The notes beneath the pieces are model-generated. The model had not been told where the DNA came from. It worked only from the letters and a program-made list of their open reading frames with translations, and did no database searches. Below are positions 52,800 to 63,719 of a DNA stretch of 64,000 bases, piece after piece. Each line of letters starts with the position of its first letter. The stretch's first letter is position 1. The translations under genes were made by a program, and so were the position numbers. Origin of the DNA: Notamacropus eugenii (taxonomy: Eukaryota > Chordata > Mammalia > Diprotodontia > Macropodidae); contig NC_092878.1 in assembly GCF_028372415.1 (NCBI RefSeq), positions 1,949,501 to 2,013,500 of the forward strand, read 5' to 3'.

Positions 52800-54475
52800 C
52801 CACCCTTCTTGCCCACTCCAAAAGCATTAAAGTTAATGCATCATCCCTGGAGCTGACAACCCGGGTTCTCGTTTGTCAATGCAGTTTTCTTATGTTTTCT
52901 AGTACTATAAAGGAAATAGTCGTTGTGGGAATCAGTGGCAGCTGCTGTGAGATCAATAGTAGATGTGTTTGTACCCCTGGTCCCTCTGATGTCCGACTTT
53001 AGGGACTTCAGACCAGCAGAGTTGACAAATTTCAGAAAGAAGAGTCCATGCTTGTGGAGGGAATTATGATTTTGAGTGTTTGTAAGGAAGTGTGTACTGA
53101 TAAGGGGACTGATGGGTTTGTGTCTGAGCTGTACTTGAGTGTTTATTGAGTCTAAGTCTGCAAGCCTGGACAGGCACTCATCTATAAATGAGGAAGGGAG
53201 ATTTGTAGTCTGACCAGAGACAGTTCCAGAGGTGCAGGGAACGGCTTGTCGAGTGTAGATGAAGGGAAAGTCAACTTTTAGGCAGAGCTGCAGTTAATGA
53301 TAGCTAATTCCATAGAAACTTTAGTGTAACTGAAATCTACATCTAGTGTTATTGAGTTAATGAACATAGAATCAGGTGAGAAAGTATCATATTAACATTC
53401 AACTGAGAATTCAAGGACAAGCCTAGTCCAGGAGTTGGACTGGAACAATCAGGCTATGGCGTCCAAGTACAAATGGATGCCCCTCAGGTGTTGTGTTCTC
53501 ACCCACACAAAATAACCTGAGGAGAACGATTGTTTGTTTTTCCCTTCCACAAATGAGAATAGCTGAGGTTAGGACAAAAAGAGCCAGGGGTGAGGCTTTC
53601 AGGGGCAGTGCTCCAGCAGGCTGTACCCAGATCATATCTTCAGGGAAGGGCACACAAAAGGCAGACAGAACCAAATGGGAAAATCAATAATTAGGTGTGG
53701 AGACAGCTAGCTGGATCTTGAATGACAGTAACAGACACATCGTGACTTGCCTCTCTAAGTGGCAAACTTGGGTATGAGGGTTGGAGGGATGGAGCCAGTG
53801 ATCAAGGGACGTGGGGGGGGAGGGGGCGGGCAGAGAACGATGATAAATGGATTTCTGGAGGACAATAAACTGGGAGGCCAGGGCCACTCAGGTGGTGTCC
53901 TGAAATCTTATTAGCTTCACACTCATGACCTAAGAAGCAGACAGAGCTCTGGAGCCTAAATGTGTGGGTGAGCCAGAGGTGCAAGGGACAGTGTTGTAGA
54001 TTGAATCACAGGAAACTAGCTGCCAGATGATGTAGGAATCTTTTGGGGGTTAGGTAGAGCCCATACAGAAAAGACAGACCCCCCCACATGGATGAAAATG
54101 GATACCAGGATGCAAGCAGGTTTTTTTTAAAGGTGGCAGAACAATGTTTAAACTAAAAATGTAGTGAAAGAGATTGTGAAAGAGCACTAATAGGAGGTTT
54201 GTAAAACCTTCACTCAAGGTGGTCAGGAGGTGATTTGCTAGTATAATTGAAGATCCAACAATATAGTCATACTGGATCTGACAAAACCCCTTTTTCTCCC
54301 TCCTTCTCCCCCATGTGGGACAGAAGTGGGAAGCAGTAGAAAAGTAGAGCTAAAATACTCACATTCCTCTTTTTAGACACAAATAGCAAATAAAGATTGC
54401 TATGACTGGCGTTGCAGAAATGTAGTCAAAGACAAATAAATGGGACACTGTCTCCAGAGCAAAGACTGGTTGCCA
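52800..54475. other. Unassigned intron DNA, about 1.7 kb
   Basis: No gene, RNA or clear repeat. A G-rich run (GTGGGGGGGGAGGGGGCGGG near 53,811) could form a quadruplex. This is the longest repeat-poor stretch of the distal intron. Confidence 0.4.
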
Positions 54476-54484
54476 AGTCAGAGT

Positions 54485-54885
54485 GGCATGGTGGATACAG
54501 TGCTAGGCTTGGCATTTGTTGGATTTGAGTTCTAATCCTGCAACAGGCACTTAAAAATTGTGTGACCCTGGGCAAGTTGCTTGACTTCTCTGAGACTTAT
54601 CTATAAATGAGGAGGTGGGACCTAGGGACTTAGGAAGCCCCTTGTAGCTCTAAATCTATGATACTGTGATAGGAAGGAGAGACTATGGCAGACCATGGTA
54701 GTACTGTAAAAAATCTTGTTTGAATAAGAGACTTGCTGTACAGGTTAGTGACAACAAGGTGTAGTAGATAGAGCTGGGAGTCAGTGAACCTGGGTTCTTC
54801 CCCACTGTGGCCACTGTGTGAGCTTGAGTGAGCCATCTCTTCAGGCTTCAGTTTCCTCACTTGTAAAATTAACTGTCTCCTTTTA
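54485..54885 (+). mobile_element. Two MIR SINEs in tandem
   Basis: First (54,485-54,670): 'GTGTGACCCTGGGCAAGTTG'. Second (54,755-54,885): 'GAGCTGGGAGTCAGTGAACC' and 'CAGTTTCCTCACTTGTAAAA'. Confidence 0.75.
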
Positions 54886-54889
54886 CTGC

Positions 54890-55115
54890 CCCTTCTGCAC
54901 ATCTATATAATATACCAAACTCCTGCAAATCTGCATTCTTCTCTTATTTCTTTCTACCTTGAGTTAGAGTTATGTATGTTATGTGTCATGTCTCTCCAAA
55001 TCGGTTGTAAGTTCCTTGAAGGCCCAGACTGTTCCTTCCTCATATTTGTTTCCCCATCGCTCTTTATCCCTTGTAGGGTCTCAGTGAATATCTAAGTTCA
55101 ATTAAATTGAAAATT
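54890..55115 (+). mobile_element. L2 3' end
   Basis: 'GTAAGTTCCTTGAAGGCCCA' and 'GGTCTCAGTGAATATCTAAG' form an L2 terminus. Confidence 0.6.
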
Positions 55116-55379
55116 GATTTTCAAACAGTGACTCCCAAAGCACTTCAAGATCCCAAAGAGCCTTCTGAATTACCAAGAACAAATTGATTCATGTTCACTA
55201 GCACCACTTGAGTATATTTCCCATATTTCACCGTAATCCACTGAAGTGATTCTCATTGATGTAGAAAGTCCTGGTCACCAAGAAGGAATCACACATTTAT
55301 TAAGCACATATTATGTCCAGGTTTCATTAGGTGTCAGTGACCAGATTCTGAATCGCTGAAAATTGGTGAGGTATCATTC

Positions 55380-55735
55380 AATCAACATACGTTTATTGAA
55401 CATTCGTTCTGTATCCAGTTCTGTGCTAGGCTTTCTGGGGATATAAAAACAGTAAAATAAATTATCCCTGCTCTCAATGATCTAATCTATGTAGAGAAAT
55501 AAGGGTAATACAGATGAACAATTATGGGCCAAACTCAAAAATATTGTGGAAGAGGGGGGATGTGAGCTGGGTCCTTAAAGTTACAATTTGGGTAGCAAAG
55601 GGGAGAAAACATTCCAAATATGATTGGGATGGAAAACAGTATGAGCAAAGTTTGAAAAGCTTAGAGATATCGTATATGCGAGAGGACTGGATTGACTGGA
55701 GAACAGAATTTCCACTGGGAAATATTAAATAATAA
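55380..55735 (-). mobile_element. L2 3' end, antisense, just upstream of exon 2
   Basis: 'TACGTTTATTGAACATTCGT' and 'CCTGCTCTCAATGATCTAAT' are followed by 'AAAACATTCCAAATATGATT'. It ends about 155 bp before the exon 2 acceptor. Confidence 0.7.
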
Positions 55736-55890
55736 AGGGGGGGAGGTTTTGTTTTTAAACAACATCCCAATCACCCCCCTTCACTATAGAAAATCAACCA
55801 CTGCTGGATGAAAAAGAGTTGGGTTAGCATGTTTTATTACTCTTGCAGAGAATAGCTTAGTCTAATCTAATTTTTTCTCTTTTTCTGTAG

Positions 55891-56453
55891 GCCCTGACTT
55901 ATTTAGCTCAAAGAACCTTGCCCTTCAAGCACAGAAGAAAATTCTGAGCAAACTAGCTAGTAAAACCGTGGCCAATATGCTCATTGATGACACCAGCAGT
56001 GAGATCTTTGATGAGCTCTACAAAGTCACCAAAGAACACACTCGCAACAAGAAGGAAGCCCATAGAATCATGAAAGACTTAATTAAAGTGGCTATCAAAA
56101 TTGGGATCCTCTACCGAAACAATCAGTTCAACCAAGAGGAGATGGAGATCGTGGAGAAACTCAGGAAGAAGCTGAATCAGACAGCCATGACCATTGTGAG
56201 CTTCTATGAGGTAGAGTACACTTTTGATAAGAATGTGCTTTCCCAACTCCTGAATGAGTGTAAAGACCTGGTGCATGAACTGGTGGGGAGGCACCTGACT
56301 GCCAGGACCCATGGACGCATCAACCATGTCTTCAATCACTTTGCAGATGTGGAATTCCTCTCTGCCCTCTATAGCCTGGATGGAGAATGCCGACTCAACC
56401 TCAAAAAGATCTGTGATGGAGTCAACAAATTGCTGGAGGAAAAAATTCTTTGA
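55891..56453 (+). CDS. TNFAIP8L3: TNFAIP8L3 (TIPE3) coding exon 2, TH domain to stop
   Basis: Encodes residues 18-204 of TNFAIP8-like protein 3. The family is cytosolic and membrane-associated. TIPE3 is described as a phosphoinositide transfer protein that carries PIP2/PIP3 in a hydrophobic cavity and promotes PI3K-AKT and ERK signalling. Visible hallmarks are '[20 protein letters not shown]' (residues 22-41), '[20 protein letters not shown]' (47-66), '[20 protein letters not shown]', '[14 protein letters not shown]', '[17 protein letters not shown]' and the end 'NKLLEEKIL'. No frame break or missing block is seen, and the 204-residue product matches the usual TIPE3 length. The minus-strand frame at 56,079-56,558 is a shadow. 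'LQAQKK' and the MDSDSG N terminus separate it from TNFAIP8, L1 and L2. Confidence 0.97.
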
Positions 56454-56684
56454 ATTTTTTCCGTTTCCTCTTTCTTGATTTAAAATGACAGTCACTGAGT
56501 GTCTCTGATGAGACACAACAGCGACAACAACAACAATGCAACAAGAACCCTGTAACATGTGTCACTTCTCCGTCTTGTTCATCCACCAGATGCTAGCTTC
56601 CTTTGGAGTCCAGGTGTGCTCCACGGAGCTCCCTGAGGTTGGATTTTAACGTATGTCTGTTTGTTTGCAAATGCTTGAAATAAA
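56454..56684 (+). other. TNFAIP8L3: Candidate proximal 3' UTR of TNFAIP8L3
   Basis: Repeat-free sequence follows the TGA at 56,451-56,453, with a CAACAACAACAA tract near 56,525. If the AATAAA at 56,679 is used, the 3' UTR is about 250 bp. A longer 3' UTR cannot be excluded. Confidence 0.5.
56679..56684 (+). promoter_or_regulatory. Candidate poly(A) signal AATAAA
   Basis: The first canonical AATAAA after the stop codon (context GAAATAAATGG). A moderately T/G-rich sequence (CTCTGTTGGACTG) follows about 55 bp later. More distal signals may exist (ATTAAA at about 57,336 and 58,179). Confidence 0.45.
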
Positions 56685-56699
56685 TGGCATCTCCAAGTC

Positions 56700-58035
56700 T
56701 CCTTAAGGACAGCTGATAACATATCCCAAGCAGGAGAGCGACTCTGTTGGACTGAAACAAAATCAAGGGAGGTCCCCGTTTCAGCTTCTCCAAGCATGTG
56801 AAAGGTGATGAGTTCAGGAGGTAAAGAGGGAAGAGAAACTGAAACAGAACCTGGCTTTTAAATGTCTCCTTCTGGGTGTGCAGGTTTTTAAAAAATAATA
56901 ATAATAACCTAGAAATTTAAGGAAATGTAGCTTTCCAATACCAGAAAATGTATTCCCCACCCTGGCCCAAGCCCCCAAGCAACTTGGTGAGTTAGCGTAT
57001 AGATCACAGACTTGCCACGGGAACATGGGAAGTAAACATGCTTTCATTACTTTGGCAGGGGGACGAGAGCTTGCCTATTTCAGATGTTGTAGAATCCATG
57101 GGGAACAATTTCAGGAGTATATGTCCATAGTCCCTAATGAGAGGTAATGCCCCCAAGAGGTACACACATCTCATATCTGTGTGGCTAATCAGCTATGGTT
57201 CAAGGAAACTCTACCTGACCCAGGCACACAACCAGTAAGGGTTTACACTCATGCCCAAGTGAAAATCAAGCAGGAGGAATCTCTTCCCTTCACTCTGGAC
57301 CTTCCTAAGTTTCACAGCGCCATTTTGGGGGGTCCATTAAACTAAACAGCCCTTTGAACAAAAGAGGAACTTGTGATTATGATTCAGAAACAAGAACCAC
57401 CTGCCACGAGATGCTTCCCCACAATAAGAGCAGTGGAAATGACAGGAGAGAAATCCAGATGTCAGAACACATGCCCCGCTCTCTGTTCCTTGGAACAAGA
57501 ATGAGCACACTGTTTCAGATCCTGATCCAAACCAGCCGTGTAGTCTGTCTCTGGTAGCAGTACCCGTGCATGGATGGATGACTTGTGGGAGGTCTTGGTG
57601 GCAACATGAGCCAAAACAGCAATGGCCCAGATGCCAACGAGTCAGACTTGAATTGCTCCCATTGTCAAAGTCTATGAAACACTTCAGTGAAAAACAACAT
57701 TGTGCAGGTGTTGAATTTTTTTTTAACCAAGAGAGATTTTCAGCCTCTAGAATATCATTTTTTAAAACTGAAATGGAGCAGGGAGGGACAGAGGTAATGG
57801 AAATGCTGACACATCCTCTTGCTCCCATGTTCTCAAGAATTGTCCTGGCCTTTGATCACGAAGGAGGAATTGAGGCACAGTACTTGCTGCTTGCACAGGT
57901 ATTGAGAGCGGTTCTGTTTCACCTTGCCACCAGGGAGCAAAGGTCAATGAAGTTCAGCCAACTGGCATCTGTGGAAGCTGCCGGAAACAAGCTTCTAGCC
58001 TTTCCCATGGCACCCGCTTACAATCCCTGCCTCAA
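56700..58035. other. Repeat-poor DNA after the gene, possible long 3' UTR
   Basis: About 1.3 kb without recognisable repeats. Two opposing open frames overlap here: 57,566-58,063 (+) and 57,337-57,828 (-). Neither has a recognisable domain or good coding texture. An extended 3' UTR or conserved regulatory DNA is a reasonable guess. Confidence 0.4.
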
Positions 58036-58044
58036 CAGAGACCT

Positions 58045-58195
58045 ATTTGCATGCCTGACTTAGTGATTCTAAAAATGCCTTACAGTTAGCTGGGTGACCT
58101 TGAGGAAGTCACAACCTCTCTGGGCCTCAAGTTGTGTCTGTAAACTTAAGAACTGAAGTAAAGGTCTCTTCTAGGTATTAAACGTTCCATTACTA
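58045..58195 (+). mobile_element. MIR SINE fragment
   Basis: 'GGTGACCTTGAGGAAGTCAC' and 'GGTCTCTTCTAGGTATTAAA' mark a sense MIR. Confidence 0.7.
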
Positions 58196-58199
58196 ACAA

Positions 58200-58520
58200 C
58201 AGCACCTTCTGCATCATTCTTCATTGAAAAGGCATTTGTGAAAGAGGCTAGGCCCATGCTTTAAAAGAATAGGACCACGGATGTCCGAGCCTTTGCCCAT
58301 TACTTAAGACCATGAGAATGATTGCTAAACAGCAAGTTAAGACATCTGCTTTGAGTTTTCACTTAGCAATAGGGTCAGACCATCTAAAACTGCTGAACTG
58401 TTTCCTTGGTTCTTTGTATACTTCCTACTCTTTTTATAAAGATAAAAATCAAAGCCAAGAAGGGATAACAAATGAAGAATTATTTTTTGGTTTGGATCTG
58501 TCATTTCTTTGGTGTGGGAA
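58200..58520. other. Unassigned DNA
   Basis: No supported feature. Confidence 0.4.
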
Positions 58521-58786
58521 CTCCCTCCATTTATTTGTTTTCTCATTCTTCTTGAACCCTTTGGGGGAGGGGTGTTACTTGTCAAGGATACTTAAGTAGT
58601 TTGCCATTTCCTTCTCCAGCTCGTTATATATATGAAGAACCAAGGCAAACAGCATTAAGTGACTTGTCCAGGGTCACACTGCCAGGAAGTGTCTGAGGCC
58701 AGATCTGAACTCAGGAAGATGAGTCTTCCTGATTCCAAACCTAATGCTCTATCCACTGTGCCACCTAGCTGCCTCCCTCCATTTAT
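58521..58786 (-). mobile_element. Full-length RTE-tailed SINE with 14-bp TSD
   Basis: Flanked by identical CTCCCTCCATTTAT at 58,521-58,534 and 58,773-58,786. The 238-bp insert has the antisense layout 'GTTTGCCATTTCCTTCTCCA', 'CCAGGGTCACACTGCCAGGA' and 'CACTGTGCCACCTAGCTGCC'. A degraded tail lies at the low-coordinate end. This is a young, lineage-restricted insertion downstream of TNFAIP8L3. Confidence 0.95.
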
Positions 58787-58854
58787 ACACCTGGGCACTT
58801 TTGAGGTCCTTATGGTACCTAGGTCTAGGAAGGGTTCCAGGAAGCCATGTAGTT

Positions 58855-59110
58855 CAGTATGACTCATTTTACAGATAAGGAAATGGAGGCGCAGGAAGCT
58901 TAAGTACTTTGTCTAACAAATTTGAATTCATACCCTCTTTCTCCAGAAGCACTTGAATCACCGTCCTCTGTATCATTCTGCCTAATCATAGAGAATTACA
59001 TGGAGAGGGCAAATGAATTGTCCATCATCCCCAAGTGGTTAATATGTCAAAAAGCACAGCTTAAGGGCCAGGTCTACCTGGTTCCAAGGCTAGCCCTTCT
59101 ATCCACTATT
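58855..59110 (-). mobile_element. MIR SINE, antisense, with extra internal sequence
   Basis: 'CATTTTACAGATAAGGAAAT' opens an antisense MIR. 'CCAAGGCTAGCCCTTCTATC' near 59,081 looks like the far end of a SINE. Confidence 0.5.
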
Positions 59111-59495
59111 TCCAATATTCTCTCAGGACAATTTTTCTTACATAGAAAGTCAAAAGAACCAAGATTTAAATAGACTAAACCTACGTAGCATTCCCTTCTG
59201 GAGGGTTTGGACAACCTTATCTCTTCTTCACAGGTCAAAAAACAAAGCTTAGTTGACAAGATTCTTCCTTCTAAGGGGAGGGAACACAAGCAGTGGGCAT
59301 TCACAAGGGGTACACAGCGAGATGCCCTCATTATTAGGCAACAGTTGGTGGTCTCCTCTCCCTAAGGATGCACCTCTGGGCACATTAAAGGACACCAAAG
59401 TCCTGTATGTTGAAAGTCATCACCTATCCTAAGACTGGTGTGATTTGAACATAGCTATATACATCACTGCTTCTACTAGGGGAATATCTGGCTTA
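59110..59495. other. Unassigned DNA
   Basis: No supported feature. Confidence 0.4.
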
Positions 59496-59497
59496 AG

Positions 59498-59690
59498 GCA
59501 GACACATCAAATTCAGGAAGCAGCAGGAAGACTCAACCAGAATCAGATTAAAATGTAACTGGGAAATGTTTAACAAAATAAATAAAAACACAATATAAGC
59601 CATATTAATTTGTGGTTTTATAAGTCAATACGGAGCTTTGGAGGACCCATTTCTATTTATGTGACATCACTACTTTAGGGCAATTTATTG
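59498..59690 (+). mobile_element. DNA-transposon-like repeat family 2, copy 5
   Basis: 'ACCAGAATCAGATTAAAATG', 'TAACTGGGAAATGTTTAACA' and 'TAAGTCAATACGGAGC' match the family 2 interior in sense. Confidence 0.65.
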
Positions 59691-59775
59691 TAATAGATGG
59701 AGAACCGACCTTCAAGTAGTCCTGGGTTCAGGTGGTGACCCAAATAAGAATTACTAATAATTCAGCAATCTACAA

Positions 59776-59930
59776 TAGGGTTCTTAATTTTGATGGACTC
59801 CTCAGAATAATGTTTTCAAATGAATAAAATAAAATACATAGGATCACAAAAGAAACCAATTATATTCAAATACATTTATCAAAATATTAAAAATAAATAA
59901 AGTTCCTGAACTCCACTAGGTTCAGACCTG
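59776..59930 (+). mobile_element. DNA-transposon-like repeat family 1, copy 4
   Basis: 'AGGGTTCTTAATTTTGATGG', 'CTCAGAATAATGTTTTCAAA' and 'AAACCAATTATATTCAAATA' match family 1. Confidence 0.65.
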
Positions 59931-59934
59931 ATAA

Positions 59935-61220
59935 TCTAGGATCTTGAATCAGGGACCTAAAACCATGAATTTTAAGGGAGGAACCTTTAAGTTCAAAATG
60001 CAACGTGGAAAATGTGGAATCAAGAAATAACATGAAGGCTAGCAAGATAATTTCCTAAAAAGAGCACACAACTGTTTAATATAAGCACCAGCCATGAGTC
60101 CATCAGTCTGCTGAACACTAGAACCTGGGAGAAGAGTGGATCTGCTCTTTTAATAAATTGTCTGAAATTGTCTGACCTAAAGGAAAATTTCCGCTGATTT
60201 GGTTGCATTTAATAGGTGAATTTGATGCCACTATTAAGATAAGAAAACCAACATGATTATATTCATGTGTTCTGTACGGTTACAAAGTAATTTGCTGTAT
60301 ACCTCTCTCCAATCAATTGAATATTCCACTTTTAAATGGAATCCTATGACAGACAACAATTTCCACCTTCACTTCATCTTCATCCTAGAAGGCAGACATT
60401 TCCATTTTTTGTTTTAGGCACATGCATTCATCACTGAGTTGAGTTAAAATTTGTGTAAAAAGCATAAGAGGAGATTACATCATATATGTATATGTATATA
60501 CATATATTATATATTACATTTTGCATATTTTGGAAGATGTTTTCTTATCCTAAGAAACAGCCCATTCTCATGGTGATTTCTGATCCCTTCAATGCTACAA
60601 GAATTCACAGGTCTCCAACCTCCCTAAACCAATATCAGAAAATAAGATGGTCTCTCAATAAGAGTAGCAAATATAGAGCAAGAGAATCCTAAGTATTCTC
60701 AAATATGAAAGCACCATTCTCTACTAATATACTTCCAAACAGAATTCTGGGATGAAACAGCATCTCTTTTTGTACATTCATGACTTTTTTCATTTGTTAT
60801 GGAAGTCACCATCTACTTTCTGGACTTGAGTTTCATTTTCCGAATATGAGTTCATGGTCGACCTGGGTTAGAAGACACCCGGTAAGTTACGCTCTGCCAT
60901 CATGTATGAAGAATGAGCTTTTATCTTTTTCCACTTGGAAACTGAACCCATGAGGAGGATAATAATGCCAGCTCCCCTGTTCCCTTGCAGCTCTACTATC
61001 CTGGGGCCTCTGTAGGAGATGAAGGCTACACCCCCACATTTACTCACTCTTTGGAATTAGTGCTAAGGTCTTCTGTGACCAGTCCAATGGGTCACTTAAA
61101 CACAGATGCTTTTATTACAGTGGGTTCAACCAAGTCAATTCAATGCTGTACACCCAGGCAGTGTCACCAATTGGTATCCCAGGCGTTTGCTTGCACAGGT
61201 AGACTGGCTTTAAACATTCC
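59935..61220. other. Unassigned DNA, about 1.3 kb
   Basis: No supported gene. An AT-rich (TATATG)n-like tract lies at 60,480-60,530. Confidence 0.4.
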
Positions 61221-61224
61221 TGGA

Positions 61225-61323
61225 GCTCCATGGGCCCCTGGCTCAGGTTAGTGAGCTGTTTGGTGACCTGGAAATGCTCTGGCATTCCCCCAAACTAAAT
61301 AAAACGGTTGCCTTGGACACAAC
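61225..61323 (+). repeat. Unassigned repeated block, copy 1
   Basis: About 95 bp shared in the same orientation with 63,394-63,489: 'GCTCAGGTTAG', 'GACCTGGAAAT', 'CAAACT' and 'GGACACAACA'. Family unknown. Confidence 0.6.
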
Positions 61324-61324
61324 A

Positions 61325-62240
61325 TACAGTTTTGCAGTTACTGCTTTTTTTTCCATTTCTCATCTTTCAAATATTTAAGTGTTGACTAAATTAACTATTT
61401 AGATATTATCCACTAAGATGAAAGAATTGCTTTGGTTAAACTTGCTAAATATATTCCCCTGGATTCCCTAGACCCTTTAATAAACAGCCACATCTAGCTA
61501 CAGAGCACATACAAATTTAGCTCCCCTAAGCACTTTTTATACCCAATGCCCCAGTCACTATAATATAGTGTTACGTATTGGGCATTCTGCTTGGCACTGG
61601 AGAAAAGACACCCTCCCTTCCCCCCCCCCTTCAAAAATCACCAGCCCTTGCTCTAAAGGAGTTTATATTCCATCAAAAGAGGACAATGTGGAACTTGGCC
61701 TTGTAAAGATATTTTCTACTCATTGCTGTAACTAAGAGTGGGCAGCTACCCTATGCACTGACATCTAAGGGGAAAGGGAAGGTGCTACACTGCAAGTTAC
61801 AGACCTTGGTCTCAGTCCCTTGAGGTCTTCCATTGACTCATACCCATAGAAGAAAGAAAGCAGGCCTGAGAGGGATAAGAATTAGGATGGTAGAGATAAG
61901 AAGAGAACAGGGTGGAGATGGGGGTGTATTTCAGGGCCCAAGGGTCTCCTGGGAATAGGAATTGGGTCTTTTGGGGAGAGAAGTGGGGAGCAAGTAAAAA
62001 GGCTACTCTTAGCCAAGTGCTTCCTAATGAGAGTGGCAGTATAGCTCTCCATCATCCCAGGAACAATAGGCAGGTGGAGATGTGATTTTCTAAGGAAAGG
62101 TAGCTTGGGAATCAGTTAATGGAGGGGGGAAGGGCAGGGTATTTGGGAGGAACGTCAGAAATGGAAAGTTCCTATGTGTGAAGGTATAGGTTGAAGTGCA
62201 AGACTGAACCAGGTACTGAACTTAAGAAAGGAGGAAAAAT
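61325..62240. other. Unassigned DNA
   Basis: No supported gene or clear repeat. A C10-type run lies near 61,620. Confidence 0.4.
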
Positions 62241-62243
62241 TGC

Positions 62244-62594
62244 CTGAGAACTAATAGGTGTGTTCGTCCTTTGTTGCCGAAGAAGACCATGCCATCAGAG
62301 AAATAATGATATGCACTTGACTTTGTTTTGAGTGCAGACTGTGCAGGTCACCAGCCTCACTTCTCTTCCAGAGCAATCTGAATCCAGTGACCAGATATTC
62401 ATTAGGATGACTGGAGATGACCCAGGATGAGGCAATTGGGGTTGTGACTTGCCCAAGGTCACATAGCTAGTAAGTGTTGAGTGTCAAGTGTCTGAGGTGA
62501 CATTTGAACTCAGGTCCTCCTGACTCCTGCCCTGGTGCTCTATCCACTGCACCACCTAGCTGCCCCAGGCAGCTCATGCTGAGAACTAACAGGT
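62244..62594 (-). mobile_element. Composite marsupial SINE with 16-bp TSD
   Basis: Flanked by CTGAGAACTAATAGGT (62,244-62,259) and CTGAGAACTAACAGGT (62,579-62,594), one mismatch. The roughly 319-bp insert joins a distinct tail (GTTCGTCCTTTGTTGCCGAA, then AGAAGACCATGCCATCAG) to the usual tRNA-related head (CACTGCACCACCTAGCTGCC). This tail differs from the RTE-type tail in other SINEs here, so it is a separate SINE subfamily. Confidence 0.88.
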
Positions 62595-62599
62595 AACAA

Positions 62600-63390
62600 C
62601 AGCCAGGATATAGATAGAGTGACAGATGGAGGAAGAGTGATCTTCCAAGGAGAAGTTGCTAAGTGATGGTGTTATAGAGAGGGTCTAAAAATAGTAATGA
62701 AGGGCAAAGAATATATCTTCTCCTCATCCTGGCCTATTATATCAGAAATATGAAAGAAGGAACATTCAGCACTGCAGAGAGTGGTCAGGAATTCAGCTCT
62801 TCCTGAGAGGAACCAGTTTTCTCTAAGTGCAAAAAGATGGTACGATGAAGATATTTAAGACAAAGGGAAATTTAATAGAAGATTTGGTCCAGGTGATGCA
62901 GAAGAAAAGAGCCAGAAATGTGTCCTGAGATAGAGGAGAAAGTGGATAAGGAAGAAGACTTGGTAAGTGGTAGCATGGAAGGGGAATTTTCACCTAGTCT
63001 AAAAGAGAATTCATAACCTTTGAAGGACAGATTTCTTCCCCATACTCTATCCTCCACCTTTAATAAACAATGTGCCCCAGTGAATGGAACTCCTAGTTAT
63101 AACTCAGGTTAGACCCCACTGCTATGGAAACAGGGACTTATTAGGGATAATAGCTGTACTCAGTGCCCTTTATTAACCTCTTCCAGAGCCAGAGGAAGGA
63201 GTGACAAGTCCCAGGACTCACCCCCACCTTTGTTTCTCTGGCAAAGATGACATCACTGGCTGCAGGGTGCTGGGACCTTGGGAGTAGGATTCTGCTCTTG
63301 GTCAGTGTCAGGAAATGTTGCTCTGTCATACTAGACAGGGAAATGTTACTCTGCAACCTCAAAATGTTCCATTTTCCCTTGCGTGAGACC
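62600..63390. other. Unassigned DNA
   Basis: No supported gene or repeat. Confidence 0.4.
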
Positions 63391-63393
63391 AGC

Positions 63394-63489
63394 ATTAGGC
63401 CCTAGCTCAGGTTAGCCAGCTGTTCGATGACCTGGAAATAGTTGGGAATTTTTAACAAACTGAACAAAACAGTTACCTGGGACACAACA
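63394..63489 (+). repeat. Unassigned repeated block, copy 2
   Basis: Matches 61,225-61,323 in the same orientation over about 95 bp. The spacing is about 2.17 kb. Confidence 0.6.
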
Positions 63490-63537
63490 GTGCCCTTTCT
63501 CATCTGCGTGTACGCATATCAACAACAGTCTCCCCAT

Positions 63538-63568
63538 TACACACACGCGCACACACACGCACACACTC
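63538..63568. repeat. Short (CA)n with CG variants
   Basis: ACACACACGCGCACACACAC-type sequence of about 30 bp. Confidence 0.9.
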
Positions 63569-63719
63569 CAATTCTCCAAATGAACGGGTTTCGAAAATTA
63601 GTTTGAAAGAAGGAAAGGGTATATCTTGTGTTCCTACTAGCTGCTGAACCTCAGGAATGTACCTGCCTTCTTGACCTTGTCCATGTCCTGACACATGGCT
63701 GAATTCAGCCTCACTTTTG

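Larger units (their letters stand above)
29557..55890 (+). other. TNFAIP8L3: TNFAIP8L3 intron 1 (26,334 bp, phase 1)
   Basis: The donor is CAG|GTAAGC. The acceptor is a long pyrimidine tract (TTTTTTCTCTTTTTCTGTAG). Joining the two sides keeps the frame and restores the Gly-Pro-Asp sequence expected for TIPE3. The intron is mostly interspersed repeats, listed separately. No further coding exon of this gene is evident inside it. Any extra non-coding or alternative first exon could not be recognised by eye. Confidence 0.9.

Noticed and set aside
56079-56558. 159-codon minus-strand frame over exon 2
   Set aside because: It is the antisense shadow of the conserved TNFAIP8L3 coding exon.
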